Part shown: positions 19,194 through 28,332 of the stretch, in pieces
Position numbering within the stretch: the stretch's first letter is position 1
Layout of the letters: each line of letters opens with the position of its first letter
Assembly: GCF_003966695.1 (NCBI RefSeq)
Contig: NZ_AP018828.1
Span: 898,001 to 962,000 of the forward strand
Direction of reading: 5' to 3'
Origin: Asticcacaulis excentricus
GTDB taxonomy: Bacteria; Pseudomonadota; Alphaproteobacteria; Caulobacterales; Caulobacteraceae
DNA: 64,000 nt
Notes under the pieces: model-generated
What the model saw: only the letters and a program-made list of their open reading frames with translations
The model's database searches: none
What the model was told of the DNA's origin: nothing
Made by a program: the position numbers and the translations under genes

Positions 19194-19905
19194 ATGCGTC
19201 CAGAGGATTGTCCGGCAGCTTCCAGTCGATAGGCGTCACGCCCTGCGCCTTCAGCCAGTCATTGGCTTTCGAAAAGGGCCGGCTGCCCAGAAAGCCGTTG
19301 TGCGCCGACAAAGGCGACGGGTGCGCCGATTTCAGCACCAGATGGCGCGACGCATCGACAAAGGCGGCTTTTTTCTGCGCATAGGCACCCCACAGGATGA
19401 AGACGACGGGTTGCGGTAAATCATTGACGCGGGCAATCACCGCGTCGGTGAACTTTTCCCAGCCGCGTCCCTGATGCGCCGCCGCCTTGCCCTCCTCGAC
19501 CGTCAACACGCTGTTGAGCAGCAGCACACCCTGCTTGGCCCAGTGTTCCAGAAAGCCATGTCGCGCGGGCGGAATGCCGAGATCGCTTTGCATCTCCTTG
19601 TATATATTGACCAAAGACGGCGGGATGCGCACGCCCGGCCGCACGCTGAAACACAGGCCGTGCGCCTGACCTTCGCCGTGATAGGGGTCCTGCCCCAGAA
19701 TGACGACCTTGACCTTATCGAGCGGCGTCAGGTCCAGCGCCCGGAAATACTCGCTGCCCCTGGGGAAGATGCGCTTGCCGTGGGCCTTTTCCTCTTTGAG
19801 GAAGGCTTTGAGCGATTGCATGTACGGGCTGTGGAATTCCGACGTCAGCGCCGCCTTCCAACCGGGTTCGAGGCTGATGCCGTCCGTGGTGGGGGTGGCT
19901 GTCAT
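19192..19905 (-). CDS. ung: Uracil-DNA glycosylase, family 1
   Basis: 237 residues. It removes uracil from DNA as the first step of base-excision repair. The water-activating loop [14 protein letters not shown] and the minor-groove His loop [19 protein letters not shown] are both intact. The start ATG at 19905 has GAGGA upstream; the open frame runs on to 20121 without family similarity. Its stop is adjacent to the chemoreceptor terminator. Confidence 0.96.
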   Translation of the reverse strand: MTATPTTDGISLEPGWKAALTSEFHSPYMQSLKAFLKEEKAHGKRIFPRGSEYFRALDLTPLDKVKVVILGQDPYHGEGQAHGLCFSVRPGVRIPPSLVNIYKEMQSDLGIPPARHGFLEHWAKQGVLLLNSVLTVEEGKAAAHQGRGWEKFTDAVIARVNDLPQPVVFILWGAYAQKKAAFVDASRHLVLKSAHPSPLSAHNGFLGSRPFSKANDWLKAQGVTPIDWKLPDNPLDA

Positions 19906-20075
19906 ACGATATATCCTCTTGCACGGTAGAATGGCCCGAACGGACACCGACTCTGCGAAAGCGTCAAGCCGACGGATCATGTCCCTGTCCGCGTAAAACC
20001 CCACAGACCAATTGATAACCGTTCGCAAGCGTGAGAGACTACGGGTGGGCGGGACTGATGAGAGAAGGACATTCC

Positions 20076-20594
20076 ATGCGCACATTCGCATTCGCCGCAG
20101 CCCTGATCGTCGCTGCCACACCGGTCTTTGCCGCCCCGGCGACGTCAGACCTGATCGGCAATGATGGCAAGACCATCGGCACGGTCACCGTCACCCCGGC
20201 CCCCAAGGGCGTCATCCTGCGCATCGAAGCGACGGGCCTCAGCGAAGGCTGGCACGGCGTGCACTTCCACGCCAAGGGCGACTGCGGCGACACCGCCAAA
20301 TTCCAGAATTCCGGCGGCCACGTCCATGACGCCAGCCACGGCGCGCTGGTGCACGGCCTGCTGAACCCTGCCGCCAATGACGATGGCGACCTGACCAATA
20401 TCTATGCCGGTAAAGACGGCGTGGCCAAGGCCGAAATCTTTTCGTCACTGGTCAGCTATGCGCCCACCGCCGGTAAGTCGGCCTTGAAAGACGCCGACGG
20501 CGCGGCGGTCGTGGTTCACGCTTCGCCCGACGACTATTCGAGCCAGCCCATCGGGGGTGCCGGGGCGCGTGTCGCCTGTGCGGTGGTGAAATAG
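20076..20594 (+). CDS. sodC: Periplasmic Cu/Zn superoxide dismutase
   Basis: 172 residues with a signal peptide ending near PVFA. Copper ligands are seen in VHFHAKGDC (two His), GGHVHD and [10 protein letters not shown]. The zinc-site region [15 protein letters not shown] and Asp in DDGDL follow, and the disulfide partners are the Cys in GDCGD and in RVACAVV. It would disproportionate superoxide in the periplasm. GAAGGA lies upstream of the ATG at 20076. No plus-strand terminator with a T-run is visible after it. Confidence 0.93.
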   Translation: MRTFAFAAALIVAATPVFAAPATSDLIGNDGKTIGTVTVTPAPKGVILRIEATGLSEGWHGVHFHAKGDCGDTAKFQNSGGHVHDASHGALVHGLLNPAANDDGDLTNIYAGKDGVAKAEIFSSLVSYAPTAGKSALKDADGAAVVVHASPDDYSSQPIGGAGARVACAVVK

Positions 20595-20599
20595 CCCAT

Positions 20600-20631
20600 A
20601 AAAAAGCCCCTTCCGGGAGGCCGGAAGGGGC
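20600..20631 (-). terminator. Terminator downstream of the RluA-type gene
   Basis: An 11-bp perfect stem, GCCCCTTCCGG/CCGGAAGGGGC (20606-20616 and 20621-20631), has a GAGG loop. The T-run is on the minus strand (A at 20600-20605). It is 135 bp past the minus-strand gene and 11 bp past the sodC stop, so it may serve both. Confidence 0.82.
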
Positions 20632-20766
20632 AGTGGCTCAGGGAAGTCACCCAGAAAAGACTTCCCAGAAAAGACTTCAATGAGAACTCTCACCCCATCA
20701 CTATGACGCGACACGCATAGCGATCCCATCGGGGAAGCGCGCCCGCCCGTAAGAAACCGGTAAGTT

Positions 20767-21384
20767 TCAAAACGCGGGTGCGGCGGTAATCTCGATCCTG
20801 CGCCCGTCGGCCGGATGCGGAAATGCCAGATATTCGGCATGGAGCCGCAATCGCGGGCTGAGCGCACGCACCGCATCCGGCGCATAAAACTCATCGCCCA
20901 GAATAGGATGGCCCAGCGCCATCATATGCACCCGGAGTTGATGCGAGCGCCCTGTGACGGGCTCCAGCGCCACGCGGGTACGCCCCGCCTCTCGCGCCAG
21001 AACCGTATATCGGGTCAGGGAGGGTTTTCCGACCTCATGATCGACCTTCTGACGCGGGCGATTGGGCCAGTCGCAGATCAGCGGCAGATCAACCTCCCCC
21101 TGCTCGGCGGCCACCTCTCCGGCGACCTCTGCCACATAGCGCTTGGTGACCTGTCGTTCCGCAAAGGCGATGGACAGGGCGCGATGCGCCTCAGCCCCCC
21201 GCGCCATCAGGATCAGGCCGGAGGTCGCCATATCCAGCCGATGCACGATCAGGGCGTCCGGCCACAGGGCCTGCACGCGCAGGGCCAGCGAATCCTTGTT
21301 CTCCGGCAAACGTCCCGGCACAGACAGCAGGCCCGCCGGCTTGTCGAAGACCAGCACGCTGTCGTCGGCATACAGCGGCGTCAT
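20767..21384 (-). CDS. RluA-family pseudouridine synthase
   Basis: 205 residues. The catalytic Asp is in the motif VHRLDMATSGL, and TGRSHQLRVHMMALGHPILGD is the second family block. There is no S4 domain, and the size fits the short RluA/RluE-like members that modify 23S rRNA or tRNA; the target base is not readable. The ATG at 21384 overlaps the stop of the M23 peptidase gene (TGATG), so the two are translationally coupled. Confidence 0.9.
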   Translation of the reverse strand: MTPLYADDSVLVFDKPAGLLSVPGRLPENKDSLALRVQALWPDALIVHRLDMATSGLILMARGAEAHRALSIAFAERQVTKRYVAEVAGEVAAEQGEVDLPLICDWPNRPRQKVDHEVGKPSLTRYTVLAREAGRTRVALEPVTGRSHQLRVHMMALGHPILGDEFYAPDAVRALSPRLRLHAEYLAFPHPADGRRIEITAAPAF

Positions 21385-22070
21385 CACAGGTGCGTCAGCC
21401 CCAAGAGCGGCCTGGGGTCGGGGCAAACCTGTGTCCACGGGTCGCGCTCGGAGCGTTTAAAGACGCCGGGAAAGTCGCCCGACCGGCCGCCCAGGTCGAG
21501 AATAACCTGAAAATGCAGGTGCGGCGACCAGCCGCCATTGACGCGGTCATCGCCCAGACGCGCCAGCCTGTCGCCCGCGTTGAACACCTTGCCCGCAAAC
21601 AGACCGTCGAGGCTATCGCGGCTGAGATGCCCGTACAGCGTCCAGAAGGTCAGGCCGGGCCGTGGTTCATGTTGTACAATAACCGTCGGGCCGTAGTCTT
21701 TGATATTATTGTTGTCCTGAAATGAATGCACATATCCGGACAAAGGCGCGAACACCTCTGTGCCCGCCGGAGCGAACAGGTCGATCCCCAGATGCAGGGT
21801 GCGCCGTTCGCCGCCGTCTCCGGCAAAGACGTCGCTGTCGTAAATCCCGCGATCCTCGTCATAGCCCCCGATACGCAGCGGTTCACCGGCCTGCACGGCC
21901 CAGCCGCGCGGCATATCGCCCTCCCAGCCTTCGGCCCTCAGCCCCTCGACATCGAGGCGGATCGGACGGGCGGTTTCAAGCCCCGCCATAATCCCGGCAC
22001 TGGGTTCGGGGCGCGCAGCCAGCCACAGATGATAGGCGGCCAGCCGTTCAGAAGCAGTCACAGACATCAT
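21384..22070 (-). CDS. M23-family (LytM) peptidase without signal peptide
   Basis: 228 residues. The zinc-site pattern of M23 peptidases is present: HLGIDLFAPAGTEVFAPLSG (HxxxD) and, near the C-terminus, GWSPHLHFQ (HxH), with LYGHLSRDSL between. M23 enzymes usually cut peptidoglycan cross-links in the periplasm, yet no signal peptide or membrane helix is visible at the ATG at 22070. It may act in the cytoplasm, or the true start may differ. It is coupled to the pseudouridine synthase gene. Confidence 0.85.
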   Translation of the reverse strand: MMSVTASERLAAYHLWLAARPEPSAGIMAGLETARPIRLDVEGLRAEGWEGDMPRGWAVQAGEPLRIGGYDEDRGIYDSDVFAGDGGERRTLHLGIDLFAPAGTEVFAPLSGYVHSFQDNNNIKDYGPTVIVQHEPRPGLTFWTLYGHLSRDSLDGLFAGKVFNAGDRLARLGDDRVNGGWSPHLHFQVILDLGGRSGDFPGVFKRSERDPWTQVCPDPRPLLGLTHL

Positions 22071-22175
22071 GGCGGCACTTTAGCGATAATAGCTGCGCGA
22101 CCCTACCCCTTTTTCATACTGACAGCGCCTGTCCATTCGCCGTAGATAGTGGCCCGACCCTAAACGGAGGCAGGC

Positions 22176-22973
22176 ATGAGCATCTATATCGGTATCGGCG
22201 GCTGGAACTTCGAGCCGTGGCGCGGCACCTTCTATCCCGATGGCCTGTCGCAAAAGAAAGAGCTGGACTATGCCAGCCGCAAATTGACCTCCATCGAGAT
22301 CAATTCGACCTATTACGGCGCGCAGAAACCGGAAACCTTTGCCAAATGGCGTGACGAGACGCTGGAAGGGTTCATCTTCTGCGTCAAGGGCTCGCGCTAT
22401 ACCACCAATCGTCGCGTGCTGGCCGAGGCCGGCGAGTCGATTGAAAAATTCATCACCTCCGGCGTCACCGAACTGAAGGACAAGCTGGGGCCGATCAACT
22501 GGCAGTTCATGGCCACCAAAAAGTTCGACGCTGAGGATTTCGAGGCTTTTCTGAAACTTCTGCCCACTTCCTACGACGGGGTGAGCCTGCGCCACGCGGT
22601 CGAAGTGCGCAGCCCGACCTTTCAGACGCCGGAATTTATCGACATGGCGCGCCACTACAAGGTCGCCGTGGTCAATGCCTTTGACGAAGACTTCCCGCAG
22701 ATCGGCGATCAGACGGCGGACTTCGCCTATCTGCGCCTGCTGGGCACCGAGGAAAACGAGCCGATCGGCTATGCGCAAGCGGCACTCGATGAATGGTCCG
22801 GGCGGCTGAAAGCCATCGAAACAGGCACGGTGCCAGAGGATATTGCCTGCGTCGGCGAAAGAAACCGTCACGAAAACGGCACTAAAAAGCGCGACGTCTT
22901 TGCCTATGTCATCAGCGGGGACAAGGTGAAGAACCCGCACGCCGCCATGGCCCTGATCGAGAGAGTGAAATGA
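22176..22973 (+). CDS. DUF72 family protein
   Basis: 265 residues with the DUF72 hallmarks: GIGGWNFEPWRGTFYP at the N-terminus, then IEINSTYYG and FCVKGSRYTTNRR. DUF72 proteins adopt a TIM-barrel-like fold of unknown function. The start ATG at 22176 has GGAGG upstream. Its last bases overlap the next ATG by 4 (ATGA), so it is coupled to the secreted HD-motif protein behind it. Confidence 0.92.
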   Translation: MSIYIGIGGWNFEPWRGTFYPDGLSQKKELDYASRKLTSIEINSTYYGAQKPETFAKWRDETLEGFIFCVKGSRYTTNRRVLAEAGESIEKFITSGVTELKDKLGPINWQFMATKKFDAEDFEAFLKLLPTSYDGVSLRHAVEVRSPTFQTPEFIDMARHYKVAVVNAFDEDFPQIGDQTADFAYLRLLGTEENEPIGYAQAALDEWSGRLKAIETGTVPEDIACVGERNRHENGTKKRDVFAYVISGDKVKNPHAAMALIERVK

Positions 22974-24064
22974 AGCGTATCGCCCTGAGCCTCGTCCTTT
23001 TGAGCACGACATCAGTCATGGCCGCCGAACCCCACGTGGCCGAGGGCGCACGCAAGGATTACAACAGCTTGCAGCAAACCGCTCAGGGGCTGACGGACCC
23101 GCAAATCCGCGCGGCAACGGTTGACGCCCTGTCGCCCGGCACCTGTGTGCGCCATCGCGCCGGACTGACCGCCGAAGGCAAGTCGGTCATCGTGACGCGG
23201 CTGGCGGCGCGCGGCTTCGTCGCCGATACCGGCCCGCAAACCACCTCCGGGGTCTTCCCACCGGTGACCGCCGACGGCAGCGCCTGCCCCACCCTCGCTC
23301 AGCCCTTTGTGGCGGCCCCCGGCGGTCCCGTCCATTCGCACCACGGCTGGCCCGGCGGGTTGCCGGAGCACGAACGCTTCAATCAGCGCTCCGGCGCGGC
23401 CCTGTCGGCGCTTTACAGTGAAAGCGCGGGCCTGCCGGTGGACGCCAGCCTCGTTTCGGCCGCCGCCCTGTGGCACGACTGGGCCAAGGCGCTGGTTTTT
23501 CAATGGCAGGCCGACGGCACCACCCTGCCCGAACTGCGCATCGGCGGGGCCAATGCCACGGGCGCACACCATGTGCTCGGCCTGTCTGAGAGCATGGCAC
23601 GTGAGCTGTCGCCGCGTCTGGTGATCACGCAGGCCTGCGCCCACACGGCACCGGTCGGTGACGGCGCCGCAAAGGTCGCCACCTGGCTGGAGGCCGCCGC
23701 CATCATCGCCCGCGTCGATCCGGTCAAGGCTGGATATCTGCGCGAAGGCCCGAACGGTCTGGAGATCAACTGGGGCAACGGGGCGAGCGGCGAAACCGGC
23801 GTCTGGCGTGAATGCTTCATCCATAACGAATCCGACGCCGGGTATATCCATTCCGGTGCCGCCGAAAAGACCGCCGACACTGTGCTGGAAAGGCTGGCCC
23901 CGCGCTTTGGCTATGACCCCAAGGTCAGCGGCTATCTGATGAAATTCCGCCACGTCGTGCTGGCCGAACTGGGGGCCGACCGCATTCAGGTCCTCGTCAG
24001 CGCGGGCGACGAAGCGGCGCTGGTGAAAGCGATCGAAGCGCTTAAGACTAAGGGCTTGCTGTAA
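22970..24064 (+). CDS. Secreted HD-domain-like protein
   Basis: 364 residues with a signal peptide (MKRIALSLVLLSTTSVMAAE). The mature part has an HD-type pattern: His122-Ser-His124-His125 (HSHHGWPGG), His169-Asp170 (LWHDWAKAL), His200-His201 (GAHHVLG) and His225 (ACAHTAP). This order resembles the metal-binding site of HD phosphohydrolases, which are mostly cytoplasmic. Four Cys could form disulfides. Function unknown; it may be an envelope hydrolase. It is coupled to the DUF72 gene. Confidence 0.75.
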   Translation: MKRIALSLVLLSTTSVMAAEPHVAEGARKDYNSLQQTAQGLTDPQIRAATVDALSPGTCVRHRAGLTAEGKSVIVTRLAARGFVADTGPQTTSGVFPPVTADGSACPTLAQPFVAAPGGPVHSHHGWPGGLPEHERFNQRSGAALSALYSESAGLPVDASLVSAAALWHDWAKALVFQWQADGTTLPELRIGGANATGAHHVLGLSESMARELSPRLVITQACAHTAPVGDGAAKVATWLEAAAIIARVDPVKAGYLREGPNGLEINWGNGASGETGVWRECFIHNESDAGYIHSGAAEKTADTVLERLAPRFGYDPKVSGYLMKFRHVVLAELGADRIQVLVSAGDEAALVKAIEALKTKGLL

Positions 24065-24067
24065 ATA

Positions 24068-24205
24068 CCTCCTCCCCTGTAGCGAAGCGGACGGGGAAGG
24101 TGGCAGCGAATGGAATGAGCTGACGGAGGGGGCCAAAACGACGGCTATGCCCCCTCTGCCTCGACAGGCTCGGCACCTCTCCTGCTAACGCAGAGGGAGG
24201 ATGTT
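24068..24205. repeat. Composite GC-rich intergenic repeat
   Basis: The stretch carries two modules: a CTCCCC...GGGGA hairpin around 24071-24097 and a CCCCTCTGCC...CAGAGGGAGG pairing around 24150-24200. It lies between convergent genes. It resembles the short repeats at 541-614, 55271-55371 and 63443-63473 in composition but not base for base. Confidence 0.5.
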
Positions 24206-24208
24206 CCT

Positions 24209-26134
24209 TTACTCCCCCAAAAGCGTCTTCTGCCAGAACATCAGACTGGTCCAGAACTGATAGTCCTGATTGGCTTTTTTGGCGAAGCCATGCCCTTCGT
24301 CCATGCCGACCAGATGCCAGGCCAGACCGCCGCGGGCGCGCACGGCTTCGACGATCTGATCGGCTTCCGACTTGGGGACACGCGGATCATTGGCCCCTGT
24401 GACCACCATCAGCGGTACCCGCAGCTCGCTGACCCGCGTCATCGGCGAAATCTCCAGCAGCTTGGCCTTTTGTTTCGGGTCACGCTCGTCGCCATATTCG
24501 ACGCGGCGCAGGTCACGCCGATAGCTTTGGGTGTTTTCGAGGAAGGTGACGAAGTTGGAAATGGCCACCACGCAGTTGGCGCCTTTCAGACGTGCGCCAT
24601 AGCGGATGCCCACGGCGTAGCACATATAGCCTCCGTAGGAGCCGCCGGTGACCGCAAACTTCGTGGCATCAAGGCCGGCATCCGTCTCAAGAACGTCGAG
24701 GAAGGCCCCGATATCCTTCACAGAATCCTCGCGCTTGAACGGCCCGTTATCGAGCGAGACGAAGCGCTTGCCAAAGCCGGTCGAGCCGCGCACGTTCGGA
24801 TAGAAGATGGCGATGCCCAGCTCATTAAGCAGGTAATTGTTGCGCCCCAGGAAACCGGTCGTCGATTGCCCTTCCGGGCCGCCGTGAATATTGATGATCA
24901 ATGGCCGCTTACCGGGGAATTTTTTGGGGTCCGGGCGATAGAGGAAGCCCGACACCTTTTCCTTATCGAACGAGGTGACCTCGACAAATTCCGGCTCGGC
25001 ATTGACATTGGGGTCAAGCCCACCCGTCTCCGACTGCGTCCAGCGCTTTACCGCCATGGTTTTGGGATCAATCGAATAGGCATCCGACGCCGCCTTGGCC
25101 GAAGCGACCGTGACGCCAATCTCGCCCCAGGGCGCAATATCAAACCCACCGACCGTGCCTTTCGGTAGTGATGTGACCGGTGTGGATGTGCCCGTCTTCG
25201 GGTCCAGTAGTTTCAGGCGGTAGACACCGGCTTCATTGACCGAATAGGCGATGAAACTACCGTCATCGGCGATGTCGAAACTTTCGACATCCCATTTGGG
25301 ATCGGGGGATTTAGGCGTGAACTTGCCCGTCTTTATATCCAGCGTCCCCAGCCGCTGAAAATCAGAGCCGATATCCGACGTCACCCACAATGTACCGTCC
25401 GGCGCGAACTGCACCCCGCCCCAGGCGATATCCGTCTTGTGGTCGCCGATGGGGGTCATCTGCCCCGACTGGAGGTCCAGCAGATAAAGGTTTGACTTGG
25501 TGACCGAAATATATTGCGCGACCACCGCCGTCTTCTTGTCCGGCGCGAAGTCCGCGAACCCCCAGCCGCCGCCACTGACCTGTGCCACCATACGGTCGGT
25601 CTTCGGATCACGCGGGTTCATCACGTAAAGGTCAGTATCGGTGCCGTTGCGGCGGGTCGAGCTATAGGCGATCAACTCGCCATCCTTGGAAAAGCCCTGA
25701 AAATTATTACGGCTCTTGCCGTCGGTCAGCAGGCTCAGACGGCCGTCTTTAAGCGTATAGAGCTGAAAAAACTCATTGCCGCCCGTGTCTTTGGACACCA
25801 GCAGCACGTCGCCTTTCGGAGACAAGGTGCCGCTGACCGGTTCGGCTTCAAACGATATCTGGGTGCGTGCCCCCATCGGCATCCGGACGCTGTGCAGTTG
25901 TGCCGTATTGCCAAAGCGCGTCGAAATCAGCATCGAGCGGTCGGTCGGGTCCCAGCCGCGGAAGCTGGCGGTACGAAATTCCATATAGGGCCGCGTGGCG
26001 GCGACAATGCTGTCCGGAACCGCCGGGATACCATCGGCGATCAGATTGGCCGGCTTTTCGGCATCGGCCACAGCCATCATCGGCATGAGCGACACGCCCG
26101 CCGCCAGAGCCAGAGTCAACAGGGATGTACGCAT
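24209..26134 (-). CDS. Secreted S9-family prolyl oligopeptidase
   Basis: 641 residues. The signal peptide ends near AVADA. An N-terminal beta-propeller (~40-380; repeats such as KDGRLSLLTDGKSRNNFQG) limits access to the C-terminal alpha/beta-hydrolase domain. The catalytic Ser is about residue 499 in TGGSYGGYMC, the Asp is in TGANDPRVP and the His in GMDEGHGF. It should cleave peptides in the periplasm. GGGAGG lies upstream of the ATG. It is monocistronic, with its promoter in the long gap that follows. Confidence 0.93.
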   Translation of the reverse strand: MRTSLLTLALAAGVSLMPMMAVADAEKPANLIADGIPAVPDSIVAATRPYMEFRTASFRGWDPTDRSMLISTRFGNTAQLHSVRMPMGARTQISFEAEPVSGTLSPKGDVLLVSKDTGGNEFFQLYTLKDGRLSLLTDGKSRNNFQGFSKDGELIAYSSTRRNGTDTDLYVMNPRDPKTDRMVAQVSGGGWGFADFAPDKKTAVVAQYISVTKSNLYLLDLQSGQMTPIGDHKTDIAWGGVQFAPDGTLWVTSDIGSDFQRLGTLDIKTGKFTPKSPDPKWDVESFDIADDGSFIAYSVNEAGVYRLKLLDPKTGTSTPVTSLPKGTVGGFDIAPWGEIGVTVASAKAASDAYSIDPKTMAVKRWTQSETGGLDPNVNAEPEFVEVTSFDKEKVSGFLYRPDPKKFPGKRPLIINIHGGPEGQSTTGFLGRNNYLLNELGIAIFYPNVRGSTGFGKRFVSLDNGPFKREDSVKDIGAFLDVLETDAGLDATKFAVTGGSYGGYMCYAVGIRYGARLKGANCVVAISNFVTFLENTQSYRRDLRRVEYGDERDPKQKAKLLEISPMTRVSELRVPLMVVTGANDPRVPKSEADQIVEAVRARGGLAWHLVGMDEGHGFAKKANQDYQFWTSLMFWQKTLLGE

Positions 26135-26687
26135 AATAAGAGCCTCCCATCTGAGAATGAGGACCGACTAAATCACACTCCCGGTACATCTGAAACGACT
26201 TTTATGCCCCGCTCAGGGGGGCCTCACCAGGCGTAATGCGGGAATTTACCGTCACCTTATCACGGTTAACGCGTCGCCCATGTCATTCTTATCGCGTTCA
26301 ACGCTAAGTCTGCAAAATAGACGAACATGCCGATCACGGATCAACAGATCGCAAAAAGCGCCCCAATCCGAACGGTTTAACGCCACGATTGCGCCGGAAA
26401 GTCGGCGCATCTTCTCTGTGAACGCTCAATGGCCGAACGCCATGCCTCTGGATCATTATGATTTCTGGTCGAAACATAATGATCCAGATTTTGTTTAGCC
26501 CCTCGCCGGGCGGTGGCTTGCGCCACCTTGGCCGCCGCCTCAATGGCGGCTTGAGCGGAATGATTCCAGTAAAAATCATTCCGCTATACATCACGATGGT
26601 CAGGGCTAACGGACGGCTGATGAACAGACGCCGGCGGCCCTCTTCAAAAAGCAGACACTGTATCGTTTTTCATAAGGGGAGAGGTTC
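26135..26687. other. Long intergenic region between the S9 peptidase and DUF4142-like genes
   Basis: 553 bp without a convincing gene. Short open frames inside it lack Shine-Dalgarno sites and have repeat-derived composition. It holds the promoter of the minus-strand S9 gene, the structured repeat at 26450-26585, and the promoter of the plus-strand gene starting at 26688, which has a strong AGGGGAGAGG site. Confidence 0.7.
26450..26585 (+). repeat. Four-hairpin interspersed repeat, copy A
   Basis: Four consecutive hairpins: GGATCATTATG/CATAATGATCC (26450-26485, 14-nt loop), GGTGGC/GCCACC (26512-26527), GCCGCC/GGCGGC (26534-26550) and AGCGGAATGATT/AATCATTCCGCT (26554-26585). A second copy in the same orientation lies at 39745-39879. 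Stems are kept in both copies, with paired changes at the outer end of the first stem. Confidence 0.85.
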
Positions 26688-27230
26688 ATGACCCCGCAAC
26701 TACTGTCTGCCCGTCGCCCAAACCACGCCTTGCCGCTTCGCCGGGCCCCGCGCTCTACCCTGTCCGCGGCGTCTGTGCCGAACATTGTCGATATATTTGT
26801 AGGCCTCGTCTCGCGCCTGAACGCCGTCGCCATTCAGGTCCACCGCACGGCCTCCCTGCGTTCAGAATGCGCCGATATTCGCGCCTATGCCCGCCATATG
26901 GGCGAAAGCCACGTGTGGCTGAACGAGGCCCTGCTGACGGCGCTTGAAAAGGCCGGGTCGTCGCTGACGCCCGACTACCTGCCCTCACCCGAACAGCAGG
27001 ACGAGATCGACGCCCTGCAACTGAGCGAGGCCGCGCATTTCGATATCGACTATATCCAGTTCCAGAACCGGCTCTATCTCGATATGCTGAACCTGTGTGA
27101 GCGCTTCCTGCGCACGCGCACGCCGATGGCCAATCTCAACATCTACGCCCTGACCCTGTGCGACTATCTGAAATACCACCTGAGCCAGTTTGCGCCGACA
27201 CTCTCGACGGCGCGGGCCTCGGCCGCGTAG
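26688..27230 (+). CDS. DUF4142-like helical protein
   Basis: 180 residues. The segment QDEIDALQLSEAAHFDIDYI (residues ~102-121) resembles the core of DUF4142, in which an FDxxY motif lies in a four-helix bundle. Unlike most DUF4142 proteins there is no signal peptide; the N-terminus is basic (RRPNHALPLRRAPRS). A strong Shine-Dalgarno site (AGGGGAGAGG) supports the ATG at 26688. Function unknown. Structured repeat copy A ends 102 bp upstream. Confidence 0.65.
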   Translation: MTPQLLSARRPNHALPLRRAPRSTLSAASVPNIVDIFVGLVSRLNAVAIQVHRTASLRSECADIRAYARHMGESHVWLNEALLTALEKAGSSLTPDYLPSPEQQDEIDALQLSEAAHFDIDYIQFQNRLYLDMLNLCERFLRTRTPMANLNIYALTLCDYLKYHLSQFAPTLSTARASAA

Positions 27231-27317
27231 GACGCGCTCAACGGTCTGTGATCAAGTTGGATTTTCGTTTGCATGGCCAGAGGGATCGCCTATCCTTCTC
27301 AATATATGGAGGATTTG

Positions 27318-27860
27318 ATGGGCGCACTGTACGATATCCCGTTGAAGCGGATTGATGGGACGCAAACGTCGCTGGGTGACTATGCCGGTAAGGTGTTGCT
27401 GGTCGTCAATGTCGCCTCGAAATGCGGCCTGACCCCGCAATACGAGGCGCTGGAGGCTCTCTATCGAGACAAGCAGGCGCAGGGTCTGGAAATCCTCGGC
27501 TTTCCCGCCAACAACTTCATGGGGCAGGAGCCGGGCACGGATCAGGAGATCGCCAGCTTTTGCCAGACGGCCTTCGACGTGTCCTTCCCGCTGTTCTCCA
27601 AGATCAGTGTGGCCGGGCCGGACAAACACCCGCTCTATGCGGCCCTCACCGAGGCTTTACCCGACGCCGCCGGCGCCGAACTGATGCGCGAAAAGTTTGC
27701 CGGTTATGGCTTCCCGCCGACCCCGCGCGGCGAAATCCTGTGGAATTTTGAGAAGTTCGTCGTGGGCCGTGACGGCAAGGTCGTGGCGCGCTTTTCTCCG
27801 GACGTTGCCCCGGACGATGTGCGCTTGGTCGATGTTCTCAACAAGGCGCTGGCGGCTTAA
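27318..27860 (+). CDS. Glutathione peroxidase, Cys type
   Basis: 180 residues. The active-site Cys36 is in NVASKCGLTPQY, with the Gln/Trp partners in the family segments LGFPANNFMGQEPG and WNFEKFVVGRDG. It reduces hydrogen or lipid peroxides using glutathione or thioredoxin. The ATG at 27318 is set by GGAGG 6 bases upstream; earlier in-frame ATGs precede that site. No signal peptide. Confidence 0.94.
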   Translation: MGALYDIPLKRIDGTQTSLGDYAGKVLLVVNVASKCGLTPQYEALEALYRDKQAQGLEILGFPANNFMGQEPGTDQEIASFCQTAFDVSFPLFSKISVAGPDKHPLYAALTEALPDAAGAELMREKFAGYGFPPTPRGEILWNFEKFVVGRDGKVVARFSPDVAPDDVRLVDVLNKALAA

Positions 27861-27883
27861 ACCCCACTTTTTCGAATCCAACG

Positions 27884-28255
27884 TCAGGCAAACGCCCGCG
27901 CCGCCAGCAAAAGCGTGTGCAGTTGCGCGCGGCTGAGGCGGCGCAGTTCCGGCAACAATCGCGGCTGCGCCAGATGCACGATCTGCGCGTCGCGATACAA
28001 GGGCGTATCCGTCAGCGGATGCGCTACGCCATTTACCGGCGGCAATATATCCATCGGGTGCGCGCCCAACTGCTCGCAAATGCGGATCAGCATGGAGCAA
28101 CTGACTCGGTTGGCGGCCTTTTCGTACTTCTGTAGCTGCTGAAAGGTGACGCCCAGACCCGCCGCCAGATTTTCCTGCGTCAGGCCACGCGCCTTGCGGA
28201 TCAGGCGGATGTTCTGGCCCACTGCTACATCAACCGGATGACCTGTCTCGCGCAT
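27884..28255 (-). CDS. XRE-family transcription regulator
   Basis: 123 residues from the ATG at 28255, with AGGGGAAAG upstream. The helix-turn-helix is in IRLIRKARGLTQENLAAGLG, then VTFQQLQKYEKAANRVS, the usual pattern of small alphaproteobacterial XRE repressors. The C-terminal part (RLSRAQLHTLLLAARAFA) is probably a dimerisation helix. It lies 78 bp from a second XRE-type gene on the same strand; target unknown. Confidence 0.9.
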   Translation of the reverse strand: MRETGHPVDVAVGQNIRLIRKARGLTQENLAAGLGVTFQQLQKYEKAANRVSCSMLIRICEQLGAHPMDILPPVNGVAHPLTDTPLYRDAQIVHLAQPRLLPELRRLSRAQLHTLLLAARAFA

Positions 28256-28332
28256 AATCTTTCCCCTCTTGCAAGAGAGAGAATGCCGACACACGCCCAG
28301 ATTGTCAATTCATTTTATGCATTTGATGCAAT

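Noticed and set aside
26280-26691. Short plus-strand open frames upstream of the DUF4142-like gene
   Set aside because: No ribosome site, composition derived from the four-hairpin repeat, and no similarity between the frames in the two repeat copies.
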